From positions 1,933,059 to 1,997,058 of the forward strand of contig JANAVB010033217.1 in the NCBI GenBank assembly GCA_029216955.1: a stretch of DNA of 64,000 nt, in the 5' to 3' direction. The notes under the pieces were generated by a model that was given only the letters and a program-made list of their open reading frames with translations, ran no database searches and was not told where the DNA came from. This document shows, piece after piece, positions 34,316 through 45,460 of this stretch. How positions within the stretch are numbered: the first letter of the stretch is position 1; each line of letters starts with the position of its first letter. Source of the stretch: Iris pallida. Lineage: Eukaryota; Streptophyta; Magnoliopsida; Asparagales; Iridaceae. A program made the translations under genes and the position numbers.

Positions 34316-36872
34316 TTACAGCGGTTTGCCCTTAAGACGCACCTTCAGAGGTGCCTTAACTACGCCTTCGGTGATCGGTGCCTTCTCCTGTAGTTTTGCC
34401 ACAAGGGGAGCCGATGTCTGAGGCGACTTTTCCTTGAGCCGTATCTTCAAGGGAGCTTCAGTAGGTGTTCTTCCTGGAGCAGTTGGTGCTTTTCTAGGTA
34501 GCTTGATGCTCATGGGAGGCAACGTCTGAGGCGGCTTCCCTTTGAGTCAAATTTTTAAAGGAGCGTCAGGAATCATCTCTGGCTCCATGTCGGGCTCTAC
34601 TGCCGTTTCTGCTTCATCGTCAGCATCATTGGCTTCCTCCTCGTCAGGTGATTTGTACAAGGTGGAATCAGTGAAGTAGGCTTCAACCCCCTTGAAAGGG
34701 TCGATGTCCGTGAACTCCGTCCGGATGATGTCACTGGTGGACACATATTTCATACATTGGTGGAGTGTAGATGGCACCACCATATACGCATGCAGCCACG
34801 GTCGACCCAGTAGGAGGTTGTAGTTGACATCGGCGTCCATGACATAGCAAGTCACCTCGGTTCTGAGGTTACTGATATGATACTTTAGCCGTATTTTGCC
34901 CAGCGACTCGCTTTTGCTAGCATTGAAGCCACTGATTGTTGTGTTGGAAGGCGCCAGTCGGTACATTGGGATCTCCAGTGTTGAGAGCAGCGTCTTCGAG
35001 ATGATGTCGAGGAAAGACCCCGGATCGATCTGAATCCGCTTCACCTTGACTGAACCGATATACCCTGTATAATACAGCGGCCTGTTGTGTCGGTTGTGTT
35101 TGAGCAACATGTCTTGTTGGGTGAAGGTTATGTTGGAGATAACTTCATCTGCATAATGACAGTGCGCACATGTAGTCGGAGTATCCTCAGGCTGCTTGAC
35201 TTGACTGATGAAGGACTCAGCATCCTTCAGGGCTTCACAGAGAGCTTCACGAGTGTCCTCGGAAAGGCGAAGAAGCTCAAACAGAGATAGGCGGGCAGGA
35301 GTACTGGCAAGTTGTGCCAGTATGTCAAAGTTGTGGGGATTGGCTAGCCCCGAAGCATTCTCCTTTCGCAGAGGCTTGTCGAAACGGGCCTCTACATGCT
35401 TCTGCTTATTAGCTGCTGGAGGTTTGGATGGACCTCCTTCTTCGGCAGCAGGGGCAGAGCAGGGAGGCACCACCTCAACGGCAGCTTCGTCGGGTTGGAC
35501 GTTCAGCTCCGAACGGGTTTGCACAGGAAGAGCCTCTTCTGCGGAGGAATAGACCATGCGGCAAGACTTGATCTTCCTGCCCTTTGTTTTGGCGGCAGAG
35601 CGTACCTCCGGTTGAGTAACCTCGGAGATGAGATCAGGGTGAACCCACAAGACCTCTCCCCGAGATGTGGTGAGTGGGATGAGTCCGCTCACGTTGTCAC
35701 GAGTAGGTGGCAAGTTAACCACCTCCATTGTCGCCTTAGGGATGGGGACGACGCCGTCTTGTATTGTAGTTGGCGGCAAGGTGCTAAATTGAAGTGACAC
35801 CAGGTTGGCCGAAACCGTCTTCTCCTCGTAGTCGACGGAGATAACATCCGCATTGATCATGCGCTGGATGTAGTTTTTGAGGATGTAGCAGTCCTTAGTT
35901 GGATGTTCGACAAACCGATGGTAGTGACAGTACCTCGGATTGTCCACTTTGCCAACCTCGTCGGGACGCTTCGGGTTCGGCAATTTGATTTTGTCATCCT
36001 GCTTCAGTATTTCGAAGAGTTGCTGGGTGTTTTCATCGTTGAAAGAATAAACCTCCTTTGGCCTTCGTGCAAGTGGAGGCTTCTGAGTAGGCGCTGATGC
36101 ACCTTTTGAGGCATTGACAGTCAATGCATGTTTCCCCTTCGTCTCTCGTCCAGGGTTGTTGGCTGCAGGCCGTTTCCCCTTGTCCTCAAAGGCAGGGAAG
36201 CTAACTCCCAAAAGGCGAGCATTGGACGCCTTCTTTTCTGTTGCTTCTGCTTCGATGATCAAGGAACTCCAGTCGGGAGGAGGAGTAGAGTTGAGCCAGA
36301 GTTTGACTGCAGGCAGCATGTTCATGCTGTAGGAGGAGAGGAGTGCATGTTCTGGCATTCCCGGAGGCAGTCTGAAGTAGGCCTGTCGGAAGCGTTCGAT
36401 GAATACTCGTACTGTTTCCTTCTCCTTCTAGCGTATCTCTATGAGGGATGCCATTGTCATGTCCTTCCTGTCGTCATAGAAACGGTCGAGGAAGAGACGC
36501 GTCAAGTCGTCGAAGGAAGATAGGGATCTGGGAGACTGCAGTACCAATCGTACGCCACTCCTTTCAGTGCCCCGACAAATATACAGCCTGGGGTTGAGCA
36601 TTTGATCGCTCCAATATCCGAGGTGCTTCGCGGCGATCCGTATCCAAGGATACCCGTTGAAGGGGTACACTTGATTCTCCATTGGCTCCTGGGTCAGGAC
36701 CGGTAGAAGGTGCCCTGGCCAAAGCTAACCGTATCTCGAACACTGCTTGAGTCAGTGTTTGCATGGTGGCAGAGAAGGTTTTGAGCCCTCCCTCCAGGGT
36801 ATCCATGTGCTGGACAAGGTCTGCTGGCGGCACATCAGGCTCATTATCACCCCCAGTCATATATACTGTCAT
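34316..36872 (-). pseudogene. Tat gag-protease, broken
   Basis: Gag starts at ATG 36872 (MTVYMTGGDNEPDV). A frameshift between 36682 and 36564 moves it to the frame with PRSLSSFDDLTRLFLDRF and, after a TAG at 36428 (CAG expected), ETVRVFIERFRQAYF, the retrotransposon gag (capsid) core. A zinc-knuckle-like HYHRFVEHPTKDCY segment lies near 35900. The aspartic protease follows: YTGYIGSVKVKRIQIDPGS then LLLGRPWLH (about 35050-34790). Its active-site triad is D-P-G, as seen in related plant elements. A stop at 34547 (TGA for CGA) splits a short APLKIRLKGK-type repeat tail. Assembly and maturation functions are lost in this copy. Confidence 0.8.
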
Positions 36873-37399
36873 GACACGACTGGAGTCGGATGGATCTGCT
36901 GAGGCTTCACTCTCGACCTCGCTCTCTTGTAGGGGAGTTGCCTCTCCTGGAGCTTCGTCCTGGCTACCCCAGCTACGTCTTGGAGGACGCCCTCGTCTTC
37001 GGAAGAAGTATCCGCAAGGGCCTGATTATCTCCAGTTCTGTCTTGGAGGATGTCTTCATCTTCGAGACGCAGGTCCACAGGGGCCAGACTACCCCCAGCT
37101 ACGTCCGGGAGGCTGACTTCGTCTCCAGGATGAAGATCCACCCCAGCTGTGCTCTGGAGGACATCTTCGTCTTCAGAAGGAGGATCAACAAGGGCATGAC
37201 TACCCCCAGATTCCTCTAAGATCTTCTTTCTCCCCCGAGTGCCTTCGAACACTCCAGAGGAGGGGACAATTATCTTGGTCTTCCTCGGTTGGCTTTTGGA
37301 CGAGGACGAGGAATTGCTAGTCGCCCTTCGGACTGAGGAGGAGTTAGATATTACGTTGCATGAAGCAACCTTTAGTTCAGGCTCCACTTTTATTGACAC
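36869..37399 (-). CDS. Tat element acidic repeat ORF upstream of gag
   Basis: An open 176-codon frame with three to four degenerate repeats of about 22 residues around SEDEDVLQ(S/D)xAGV (residues about 75-150), preceded by a Ser/Lys/Arg-rich N-terminus. Its TGA stop overlaps the gag ATG as ATGA on the minus strand (36869-36872), so gag could be reached by termination-reinitiation or the two could be one ancestral polyprotein. No domain is recognised. Tat-lineage elements such as Ogre carry an extra ORF before gag, and this may be part of that region. Confidence 0.5.
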   Translation of the reverse strand: MSIKVEPELKVASCNVISNSSSVRRATSNSSSSSKSQPRKTKIIVPSSGVFEGTRGRKKILEESGGSHALVDPPSEDEDVLQSTAGVDLHPGDEVSLPDVAGGSLAPVDLRLEDEDILQDRTGDNQALADTSSEDEGVLQDVAGVARTKLQERQLPYKRARSRVKPQQIHPTPVVS

Positions 37400-37435
37400 C
37401 TTCTTTCCAAGGCATCATCGGAGGGGTGTTGATGA

Positions 37436-38524
37436 TTACAGCCGCTGGAACACCGACTGTCTTGGTAGAACTGCTGCCTTGCAACAACAGTTGATGGTGA
37501 CTATAGCACAAGTGTGCCCTGTGAGGAGCACATTGTGCTTGTCAATCGACTCTCCTGATCGACGTTTGTGAGTGATCACGTTACGCAGATCGTTGGAGGA
37601 GAGTGCCACCTTCGCACCCCCATCAGGCGCATGGCAAGGCCAAGCGCCGGGGTGGTCAAGTGAATGCTGTGCCCCCTGATCCAACACCAAACAGGCGCTC
37701 AGATCAGTAGTGGGGGAACAACATTTACAGTGACTTGAACGAACCTCAGATGCACAACCAGAGGAGGCACGGGAGTTCAAGACCACAGGGTATGCCTTGC
37801 TCGACTCGGTTGCGAACGCAACAGATGCGCCCAAGTGAGACAAGGACTTTGAAGGTCGACTCATTTCTGGCACAGAAGCACCCGAGTCGACCTTATACAG
37901 CTTACCATCAGCAGCGCACATGATTGTGAGCGCATGCTTCTGATTTGCTGTCGGCATAGCACGTTTGAGGCGCATGGCCCGTGCTGCCTTGGACTTCTTC
38001 GTACCAGCCCGCTGGGGCGCATAATACTCAGAATCCAAATTCTCCTCGCCACTACAGCGAGTGAGTCTGTCAAAGACAGAGACCTTCTGTGGCGCATCAG
38101 AGGTGATGCACGGGGCATTAGCTGTACCCCAGCTCCTTCGACGTATCTTCCTCGCCTGAGAGGGAGATGGCTGGGGAATGTGGTCAGCCGTACATTTTTC
38201 TGAGAGATGTGCTGTACCGGTGGGCGCATCTTGGTTGCTGAGGACGTCAGCAGGAAGGGAAAGCTGTATTGGCATATCCCCTTCGGTGGTGGTGCCAGAG
38301 GCGTCGACCTTGCGCACCCAGACTTGGCGAGTCTTCTTCGGCTTCGGTAGCCGCTTCGAAGGACTCGCTCTGCCTTCAGAGATGAACTCCTCATACGCCT
38401 GTTGATTGAGGCGTACGACCAGCGTCTTATGGGAGGAGCCCACCTTCAGGTCGTCGGATTGCGACACAGCTTTCTCGGTGGAGAAGAAAGAGGTCCCCAG
38501 CAGAGTCGCCAGCTTGTTTGCCAT
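37436..38524 (-). CDS. Tat element leader ORF (362 codons, function unknown)
   Basis: The frame opens 2-10 bases from the LTR/primer-binding boundary: its ATG at 38524 lies within the 5' LTR end, and the primer-binding site is inside its first codons (NKLATLLGTSFF). The protein is basic, with SKRLPKPKKTRQVWVRK near residues 55-72 and QKVSVFDRLTRCS near 145-157, a motif typical of Tat polyproteins. Seven GCGCAT/ATGCGC words, the same as in the LTR, lie in this ORF and are partly read as DAP/YAP residues. The C-terminal third has lower complexity and may be out of frame. It is equivalent in position to Ogre ORF1. Whether it was translated from this ATG is doubtful because it overlaps the primer site. 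Confidence 0.55.
   Translation of the reverse strand: MANKLATLLGTSFFSTEKAVSQSDDLKVGSSHKTLVVRLNQQAYEEFISEGRASPSKRLPKPKKTRQVWVRKVDASGTTTEGDMPIQLSLPADVLSNQDAPTGTAHLSEKCTADHIPQPSPSQARKIRRRSWGTANAPCITSDAPQKVSVFDRLTRCSGEENLDSEYYAPQRAGTKKSKAARAMRLKRAMPTANQKHALTIMCAADGKLYKVDSGASVPEMSRPSKSLSHLGASVAFATESSKAYPVVLNSRASSGCASEVRSSHCKCCSPTTDLSACLVLDQGAQHSLDHPGAWPCHAPDGGAKVALSSNDLRNVITHKRRSGESIDKHNVLLTGHTCAIVTINCCCKAAVLPRQSVFQRL
38494..38511 (-). other. Tat primer-binding site
   Basis: On the minus strand this reads TGGCGACTCTGCTGGGGA, three bases after the LTR end (GGCAAACA, then AGC). TGGCGACTC-type sites, complementary to a tRNA-Arg 3' end, are usual for Tat/Ogre elements. It fixes the sense strand and identifies 38515-40706 as the 5' LTR. 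Confidence 0.75.
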
Positions 38525-40706
38525 TAAAATCTTTTGATGTAATTTTAATACAAACAGAACAGTGTTACAATGTAGGACTTAGACGTAGTCCTAGGAGTAC
38601 ACTTTTGTTTATCTAGGTTCCTTGTACCGATGGAGCGAGTGGTAATGTGTTGACTCCGTTGACGATCTGACGACGGTTCTCGGTTCTCTGAAGGCCTGAG
38701 TTGCTTTGGGTGCTGGAGCTTACGGAGAGGAAGAAGACATTGAGTATCTGTATCTGCCTCTCTGTATATCGGTGGTTGTGCGATGTATATAGATCTGAGT
38801 CTGTGTGTGTGTGAAAGAAGAAAATAATCCCTCTATTTATAGTTTTACAGGCTGGCTGCTCATGCACGCATATGCAGGATGCGCCTGTTTGTACGGATGC
38901 CACGTGGTGATAGCTGATGGAGGCGCATGGACGATGTGCTTTGATTGAGGAGTTGAACTCTTCTTGTTGCATTTGTGGGCTGCGACAGAGCTGACACGTA
39001 GCAATGGAGAAGATCTTTCGGTTGCTAAGATCTTGGGTGATTAGCACCCTTTCATAGGCTGAATCAAGTCAAAGGATGCATGTCGTAGGTCCATGGCTCG
39101 AAGATCTCGGATTTGGTGGAGGAGTGATCTGATAGGATGCGCCTGGGATTGGGCACATGAGGAGACTTTGGCTCGTAACCTTTAGGAGTCACGAACCAGT
39201 CGGGGCGCATGGCTTTTGAGGCGCATGCGGGGCTTCAGCAGTGACTTTACTTCTGTCTTTAGGGATCAGAGAAAAGTCTGAGGTGTACGGCTTTTGAGGC
39301 GCATGCAGAGATTTGGGCACATGGCTGTGGAGGCGCATGCGAGATGGTTGGACGGCCACATGGCTTGTAACCGCCGGAGGAAAGCAATGATGATACTGAC
39401 GTCGGCGACACTTCGTCTTCTGCAAAAGCTGTCAAGTTCAGTCCTCGGGGGACGTGCTGCCAACTCTGTCAGACTTCAGCATTTAATATTTTTGACAGGT
39501 GATGGGCTGTTGAGTAGGCGCATCGATCGGCGTTCTACTGGGCACATGGGGATGCATGGGGCGCATCCTCGTATGGCGCTTGGTGCTGATGGGAGCATCA
39601 ATATGATGCGCGGTCTGGACGGTGCACCCTTTTGCATGATACGTCTTTATGGGCCCGACTGTTACGTTCTTCGAGTGCTTTAAATAGCTGTTCTTGACTT
39701 GGCTAAATTTGAAGCGTCAGGTTCATCACCATTTAATGCAAATTTATTGCACAGGATTCGGAGAGCCAGCCACTTGGCGCATGGGTTTGATTTGCCCGGC
39801 CTATAAATAGTGGTATGGAGAGAGAGTTTGCTTCTCGTTCTCTCACGTCCTCCCGAAATGAATTTGTTTGCTCGAGCACATTCTATTGATGAGATGCTCC
39901 CGAGGGTGAAGATGCGACGCATTGTCTTCATTGATGCACTTGAAGGTGACTGTTACATCCAAAAGTCAGAGTCGAGGGCTTCTGAGGCAGGCAGAAGGTG
40001 CCTGTTGCATCCAATGATCGGAATGCTCGAGCCTCGTCTCCGTTATGCTGGAAGAGCCGCAGATCCGAATTGCGGTGCTCCGATCATCTTCCTTGGCCTT
40101 TGGGAGAGCTCCTCCTCCTGCTAGAGTGGGTGTTGCCCATTCAGGTTGGGTTAAAAGCTGCTCCTTTAGCCGCAGGTTGATTTGCGGTGCTCTTCTCTTC
40201 CTTGGTTTGAAGAGCTCTTCCTCCAGCTAGAGGGTTGATTGCCACCCTCGTTCTGCTCAATAAATGCTTCATTAGTCGAAGCATTTGATGGCGCATATGC
40301 TGACACATCATGATGCGCCTGTCTAGGGCGCTGAAGGGCGGCACATAACTGAGCTGCTGAAGGGGTGCACATAACTGAGGATGCACATAACTGAGCTGCT
40401 GAAGAGATGCGCCTGGCTGAGATCGCATGGCGGGATGCGCCTGTTTGAGATCGCATGGCAAGATGCGCCTGTTTGAGAGCATATGGTGGTTGCTGCGCCT
40501 AGCTGTAGACTTAGGGTCTTTTCCTTATAGAAATTCTCCTTTGTACAGCTCTTTTTAAGACATGTAATAGACTTTTATATGAAATAAAAATCTTCTTTTA
40601 ATGTCTATATTTTTTCTTTGCTGTGCCAAGTACTTCATCTGAGCTCCCTGGCGCATGTAATGTATGGCGCATAGGATTTCTGGTCCTAAAATTCCATGCT
40701 TCTACA
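38515..40706 (-). mobile_element. Tat-lineage 5' LTR
   Basis: Plus-strand ends are TGTTTGCCATTAAAATC and ...ATGCTTCTACA (2192 bp), followed by GTGGG (40707-40711), which equals the bases left of 10140. It matches 10140-12329 throughout. The sense TATA (CTATAAATAG on the minus strand) is at 38833-38842. A plus-strand CTATAAATAG at 39801-39810 suggests antisense promoter capacity. The GCGCAT-word cluster is also present. Confidence 0.85.
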
Positions 40707-40711
40707 GTGGG

Positions 40712-42446
40712 CTTTGATGGAATTCAAATTGGTCGCGTGTGCGCGACGAATTTGATGCGTATCCGTCGAAATTCACCGTATCGGCCTCTGTGCAAATTCT
40801 TTAATTACTTTGTGTACGCTTGTCAGATCGAGACGAAACTTGCGCCAACAGGACCGTATCATTTTTTCTGGTCCTGTATGCCAAGTTTGGTCCGATTCTG
40901 AGATAATTGATCGGATCGCTGTTTCGCGGGCCCCACGGTCCGACTCAACGAGTAATTTTGTGCACGGCCCGCCGAAATCCAACTTCAGACATACGGTTGG
41001 GTTTGTATCGGAAAATCGAACCTGTTGACATATAGTTTGACGACTTTAGAGACCATTGACTCTGGCACGATTTTTGGTGCAAAGCGGGTCTAACGGCGGA
41101 CATCGTTTTTGCCTGAAATTACCATTTTGCCCCTGGGTCCAGAATTGGACTTAAGGACAGACAATTCTAGCTAATTTGACTATTCTGAGAATATTGGCAA
41201 TGTCTGTTTCAGCTTTCGGAGACAATTATGGATTTTGGACTTATTTGGCTTACCGATTGATGGTTTATTGTTGGCTCTTCGTGCAACCTCCAGGCAAGAT
41301 ACCTTGCCTCCCTCTACAGTTTATTTACATGCATATTTATATTATTATACAGTTTTACTAGTTGATTATTTATATGTGATTTGTATATCATGCCTGCTAG
41401 TATATATATATAGCCTTGTTTATAATTAGCTTTGTAGTTCATATTGGATTAGTTTTCTCGTGTATCGTGATTGGGTCATGTCGTGTCATCACTTGTACTT
41501 GGACTGAGTCGCATCGTGTCATAGGATGAATAAGTCATAACGGAACTGCTTTACCTCCTTGTCTTGAAATCTTGAAACTAACCTGCGAGTCCATATCAGG
41601 GGCGAGGGTTAGTAGTTAAGCTAACCTGCGAGTCCACATTAGGGGCGAGGGTTATTAGTTAAGCTAACCTGCGAGTCCACATTAGGGGCGAGGGTTCGTA
41701 GTTATCTGCCCACACCTGCGAGTCCACACTAGGGACGAGGGTGATGCTAGCCTGCGAGTCCACACCAGGGATGAGGGTTAGTTGTATATGGTTCACACCT
41801 GCGAGTCCACACTAGGGACGAGGGTGATGCTAGCCTGCGAGTCCACACTAGGGGCGAGGGCTAGTAGTTGTTCAAACCTGCGAGTCCACACTAGGGGCGA
41901 GGGTTTGAGTATTCGATTGGTTATCCATTGACATCGTGATATCGTGTTCTCTTGTTCTTCTCCAGCAGTTTGTTTAGGCGTAGTGGTTCTTCCAGTCGTG
42001 TATAGTCGTATTTTTATGCCGATTGGTATTTTCCCGTTTATTTCCTGTATTTTCTTTATTGCATGATAAACTGCTAGATAGGCATGTTTTTATGTATCTT
42101 GCTATGTCCCCTGAGGACCTGATGATCTCTTCAGGTTAGTTATTGCATGGAGTTAGTTAGCAGCTATGGATGGCGGATGATTATGACACTTGTGGGGTCC
42201 GGATGTGATGATATTGCTTGCGGGATTCAGGTATTGATACCATGTTTATTATCCAGTTCATCCAGCTCGTGTTTTTCTTTCATCATCATGATATATCATA
42301 TTTATTGATTCAGTTTATAGACTCATGTTATTGCTTGGAGTCTAATCAGACATGTATGTTAGTGGGCTGCAGACCACGACCCATACTTGTTTATTCTTGT
42401 TTATTATTCTTATTGTGGATTGAGATATAGTTTTGCCTTGCCTTGA
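40712..42446 (+). mobile_element. LTR B, right half
   Basis: It continues LTR B after the Tat insertion (CTTTGATGGAATTCAAATTGG...), includes the 43-bp minisatellite (41577-41925), and ends at CCTTGA where the next element inserted. The remainder resumes at 52123. Confidence 0.8.
41577..41925. repeat. 43-bp minisatellite (right copy, diversified)
   Basis: About eight units share CCTGCGAGTCCACA and AGGGRCGAGGGT, but the linker changes from TTAGTAGTTAAGCTAA to GATGCTAG, TTATCTGCCCACA and TTGTATATGGTTCACA. Only the first three units resemble the left copy at 13198. Confidence 0.85.
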
Positions 42447-43232
42447 TGTAACTTTCCTTCCCGAAAATTTTCTGAATATATTTTTTTATTTATTTGATTT
42501 AAATAGTAATTTTTAGATTTATAAATAATTATTTAGTTAATTATTACGGTAGATGATTTTAGCCATGGTTGAGTTTTGAAGTACCAGACGACTAGGAATC
42601 ATGGCACGGATAGTGCAGTAGCGTGCTTTGACTAGTGTTTAGCCATGATAGGGGAATGCCAAGCCATAAGTATGCTCTAACTAGAAAAACCAGGCCAAGT
42701 TGTGACCTAATCCCTATAAATGGGTTAATTATTTATTAATTAATTTATTGACATGTAGAAGACCCGGTTGTACCAAAATAGTCCTGATTTGACCCGAACC
42801 AAACCCAGGCAATGTAGACATATAGCGCGACCAAAAACGTCCATGTTGGTGTGCATTTATTATACAAGTACAAATATTTCATATTTTATTTAGTAGGCTA
42901 GCAAATAGGTTGCGATACCTTTGTTATGTAAATATACATATATATACTATGTGTTATTGATATTAAATTTATTATTCTACTTAATAATAGGATGAACATT
43001 TTCTTGTAATATAATTCTAGATTTTCGGAATTTTATACTGTAGGTATTTGTGTGTGTATGAGTATATTTATACAAAATAATAATAGGTTATTATATAAGT
43101 TATAGCAAATGGGATAATATTTATATATTACAACAATGGATTGCAATTTTAGAATATTGTATAACTATTAATTGTATCTATCTATGTGTATTCATTAGAT
43201 TATATAGATTTTATATGTGTATAAATATATAG

Positions 43233-43328
<96 letters not shown>

Positions 43329-45460
43329 GAAAAAAAAAGAATGAAAAAGCCCCAACTCAGTCCTCGGTTTGGGGCAGCAGCAGCGAGCCCAAACTTAAAC
43401 AACGCAGCAACCAGCCCGAGTTTTCCTAAAGCCCAGCCAAACCCTCTCGCACAAACCGAGCCCCGAGCGCTGATATACATATATATGTCGATATATACAC
43501 GAGAAGGAAATCGAGAGCAATCGACCTAAAACCTAAACGAACCCACGCCGCCACCACGCCGTCACCCTCCCCACACATGGGTGACCCACCCAGCGGCCAT
43601 GTGCCACCGCACCAGGCCGGAGCAGGCCGTCGCGCGCTTGGAAAAGCCATAGCAATGGCAGCAGTCGCACACCAGCGCACTGATTTCCAGGTAAATTTTC
43701 TCCCTCCCTGGTTGATCATTTTGCAATCTACGAACTCCTACGCATAGAAGATATAACCCACTCGAGATCCCACGAAGGGGATTTGAGGATAGTGTCACAA
43801 CCTGCCCAGAAACGGGACGCCAATATCGACAAAACCCTGTCCCGAAACAGGACTTATGACAGTCCATGTGCCTATATTAGGAGATCGATTCGGATCCATC
43901 TAACACCAGATTAGAAATTATATTTGAACAAAGTTTTAGAGTACATGACCAGGATTGAAACCCTTCAGATAGAATTATTTTTCATCAATTATGTAAGAAG
44001 TTATTCACCCTTGAAAACCAAGAAAAATCTATTTTTTAAAACTGTAGAAATTTAGAAAACCCTTCGATACGACGTGCGTCCCGCCAATCCGGGTGATGTG
44101 GTCGCGAACCGAAGGCATCAAAAAGTGCGTAACGACTTCATGGTCGTGTGAGCTTTGACGGAATTCAAATTGCTTGCGTGTGCGCGACGAATTTGATGCG
44201 TATCCGTCGAAATTTACCGTATCGATCTCTGTGCAAATTTCTCAATTACTTTGTGCACGCTCTTCAGATCGAGACAAAACTTGTGCCAATAGGACCGTAT
44301 CATTTTTTTGGTCCTGTATGCCAAGTTTGGCCCAATTCTGAGACAGTTGAATCGGAACACCGTTTTGCGGGCCCCACGGCCCGACTCAACGGGCGATTTT
44401 GTGCACGACCTGCCGAAATCCAACTTTGGACATACGGTTGGGTTCGTATCGAAAAACTAGACCTATTGACATATATTTTGATAACTTTAGGGACCATTGA
44501 CTCTGGCATGCTTTTCGGTGCAAAGCAGGTCCAACGGCGAACATCATTTTTGTCCGAAATTATTATTTTGCCCCTGTGTCCAGAATTGGACTTAAGGACA
44601 AGCGATTCTAGCTAATTTGACTATTCTGAGAATGTTGATACTGTTTATTTCAGCATTTGGAGACTTCTGCATGTGTTGACTGATTGTGGCTCATTGAGTG
44701 GTATAGTATCATTTGTTTCTCCAGCTAAGGACCTCAGTCAGGTGCACTTTCTGATTGCTTTCGATTCATAGTAGTCTTTTTATTTCATGTCTATATACGT
44801 ATATCTTGCTGCTTGTTGACACGCTCGTCACACGGAGTAGTCGGGAGGAGAAATATCTTAGTAGACATGTGGACTACCCAGAAATATCCCCAAAATGTCT
44901 ATTCTTGAACGATAGCAGCTGCACACGACACATACAGTGAGCCGGATTTACCCTTTAGCCGTTCACATGTCGAAAAGGATATTTCATACCACATAGGTAG
45001 TTGTCTTTTTATTTTTCCTTTTATTCTCCATCGTGCCATGTCATCAGTTATCTTCCATTTTTTTTATCTCTCATATGTTATTTTTATGTCTTGTTAATTC
45101 TATTGTATTTTCGCATTGCCGTCGGTTTGTGTACTTGTTCCATTCCTGACTGGAAACCAACATTTTTTAGGTTTAGCCGCGATCACTCTTAGCACTGGGA
45201 AGACATGGGTATGCTGAGGCCGACCTAAATAGTGGAACTAGTTGTCATTTTCATTAATTGTGAGAACTGTGTATTTTCCTTTAAATATAAATCTTGTAAA
45301 TGTTGTAATAAACTTAGAAATGTGAATGAGCAGCAAATATTATATTTTTTGATTTTGAGCATTTATTTCTTGCGGGCTTGACAACGTTCTACCGTCGACT
45401 CTGCGGCGTAGGCTGGCTTGGACATGTCTCGTATCTGAAAAGTGGGTGCGGATTGTGACA
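42447..45460 (+). repeat. Family 1 5' LTR (copy C)
   Basis: 3014 bp. Contains an (AT)n microsatellite (43218-43320), a GC-rich leader (43350-43690), the conserved GATACGACGTGCGTCCCGCC block (44065) and the terminal hairpin (about 45388). Confidence 0.88.
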
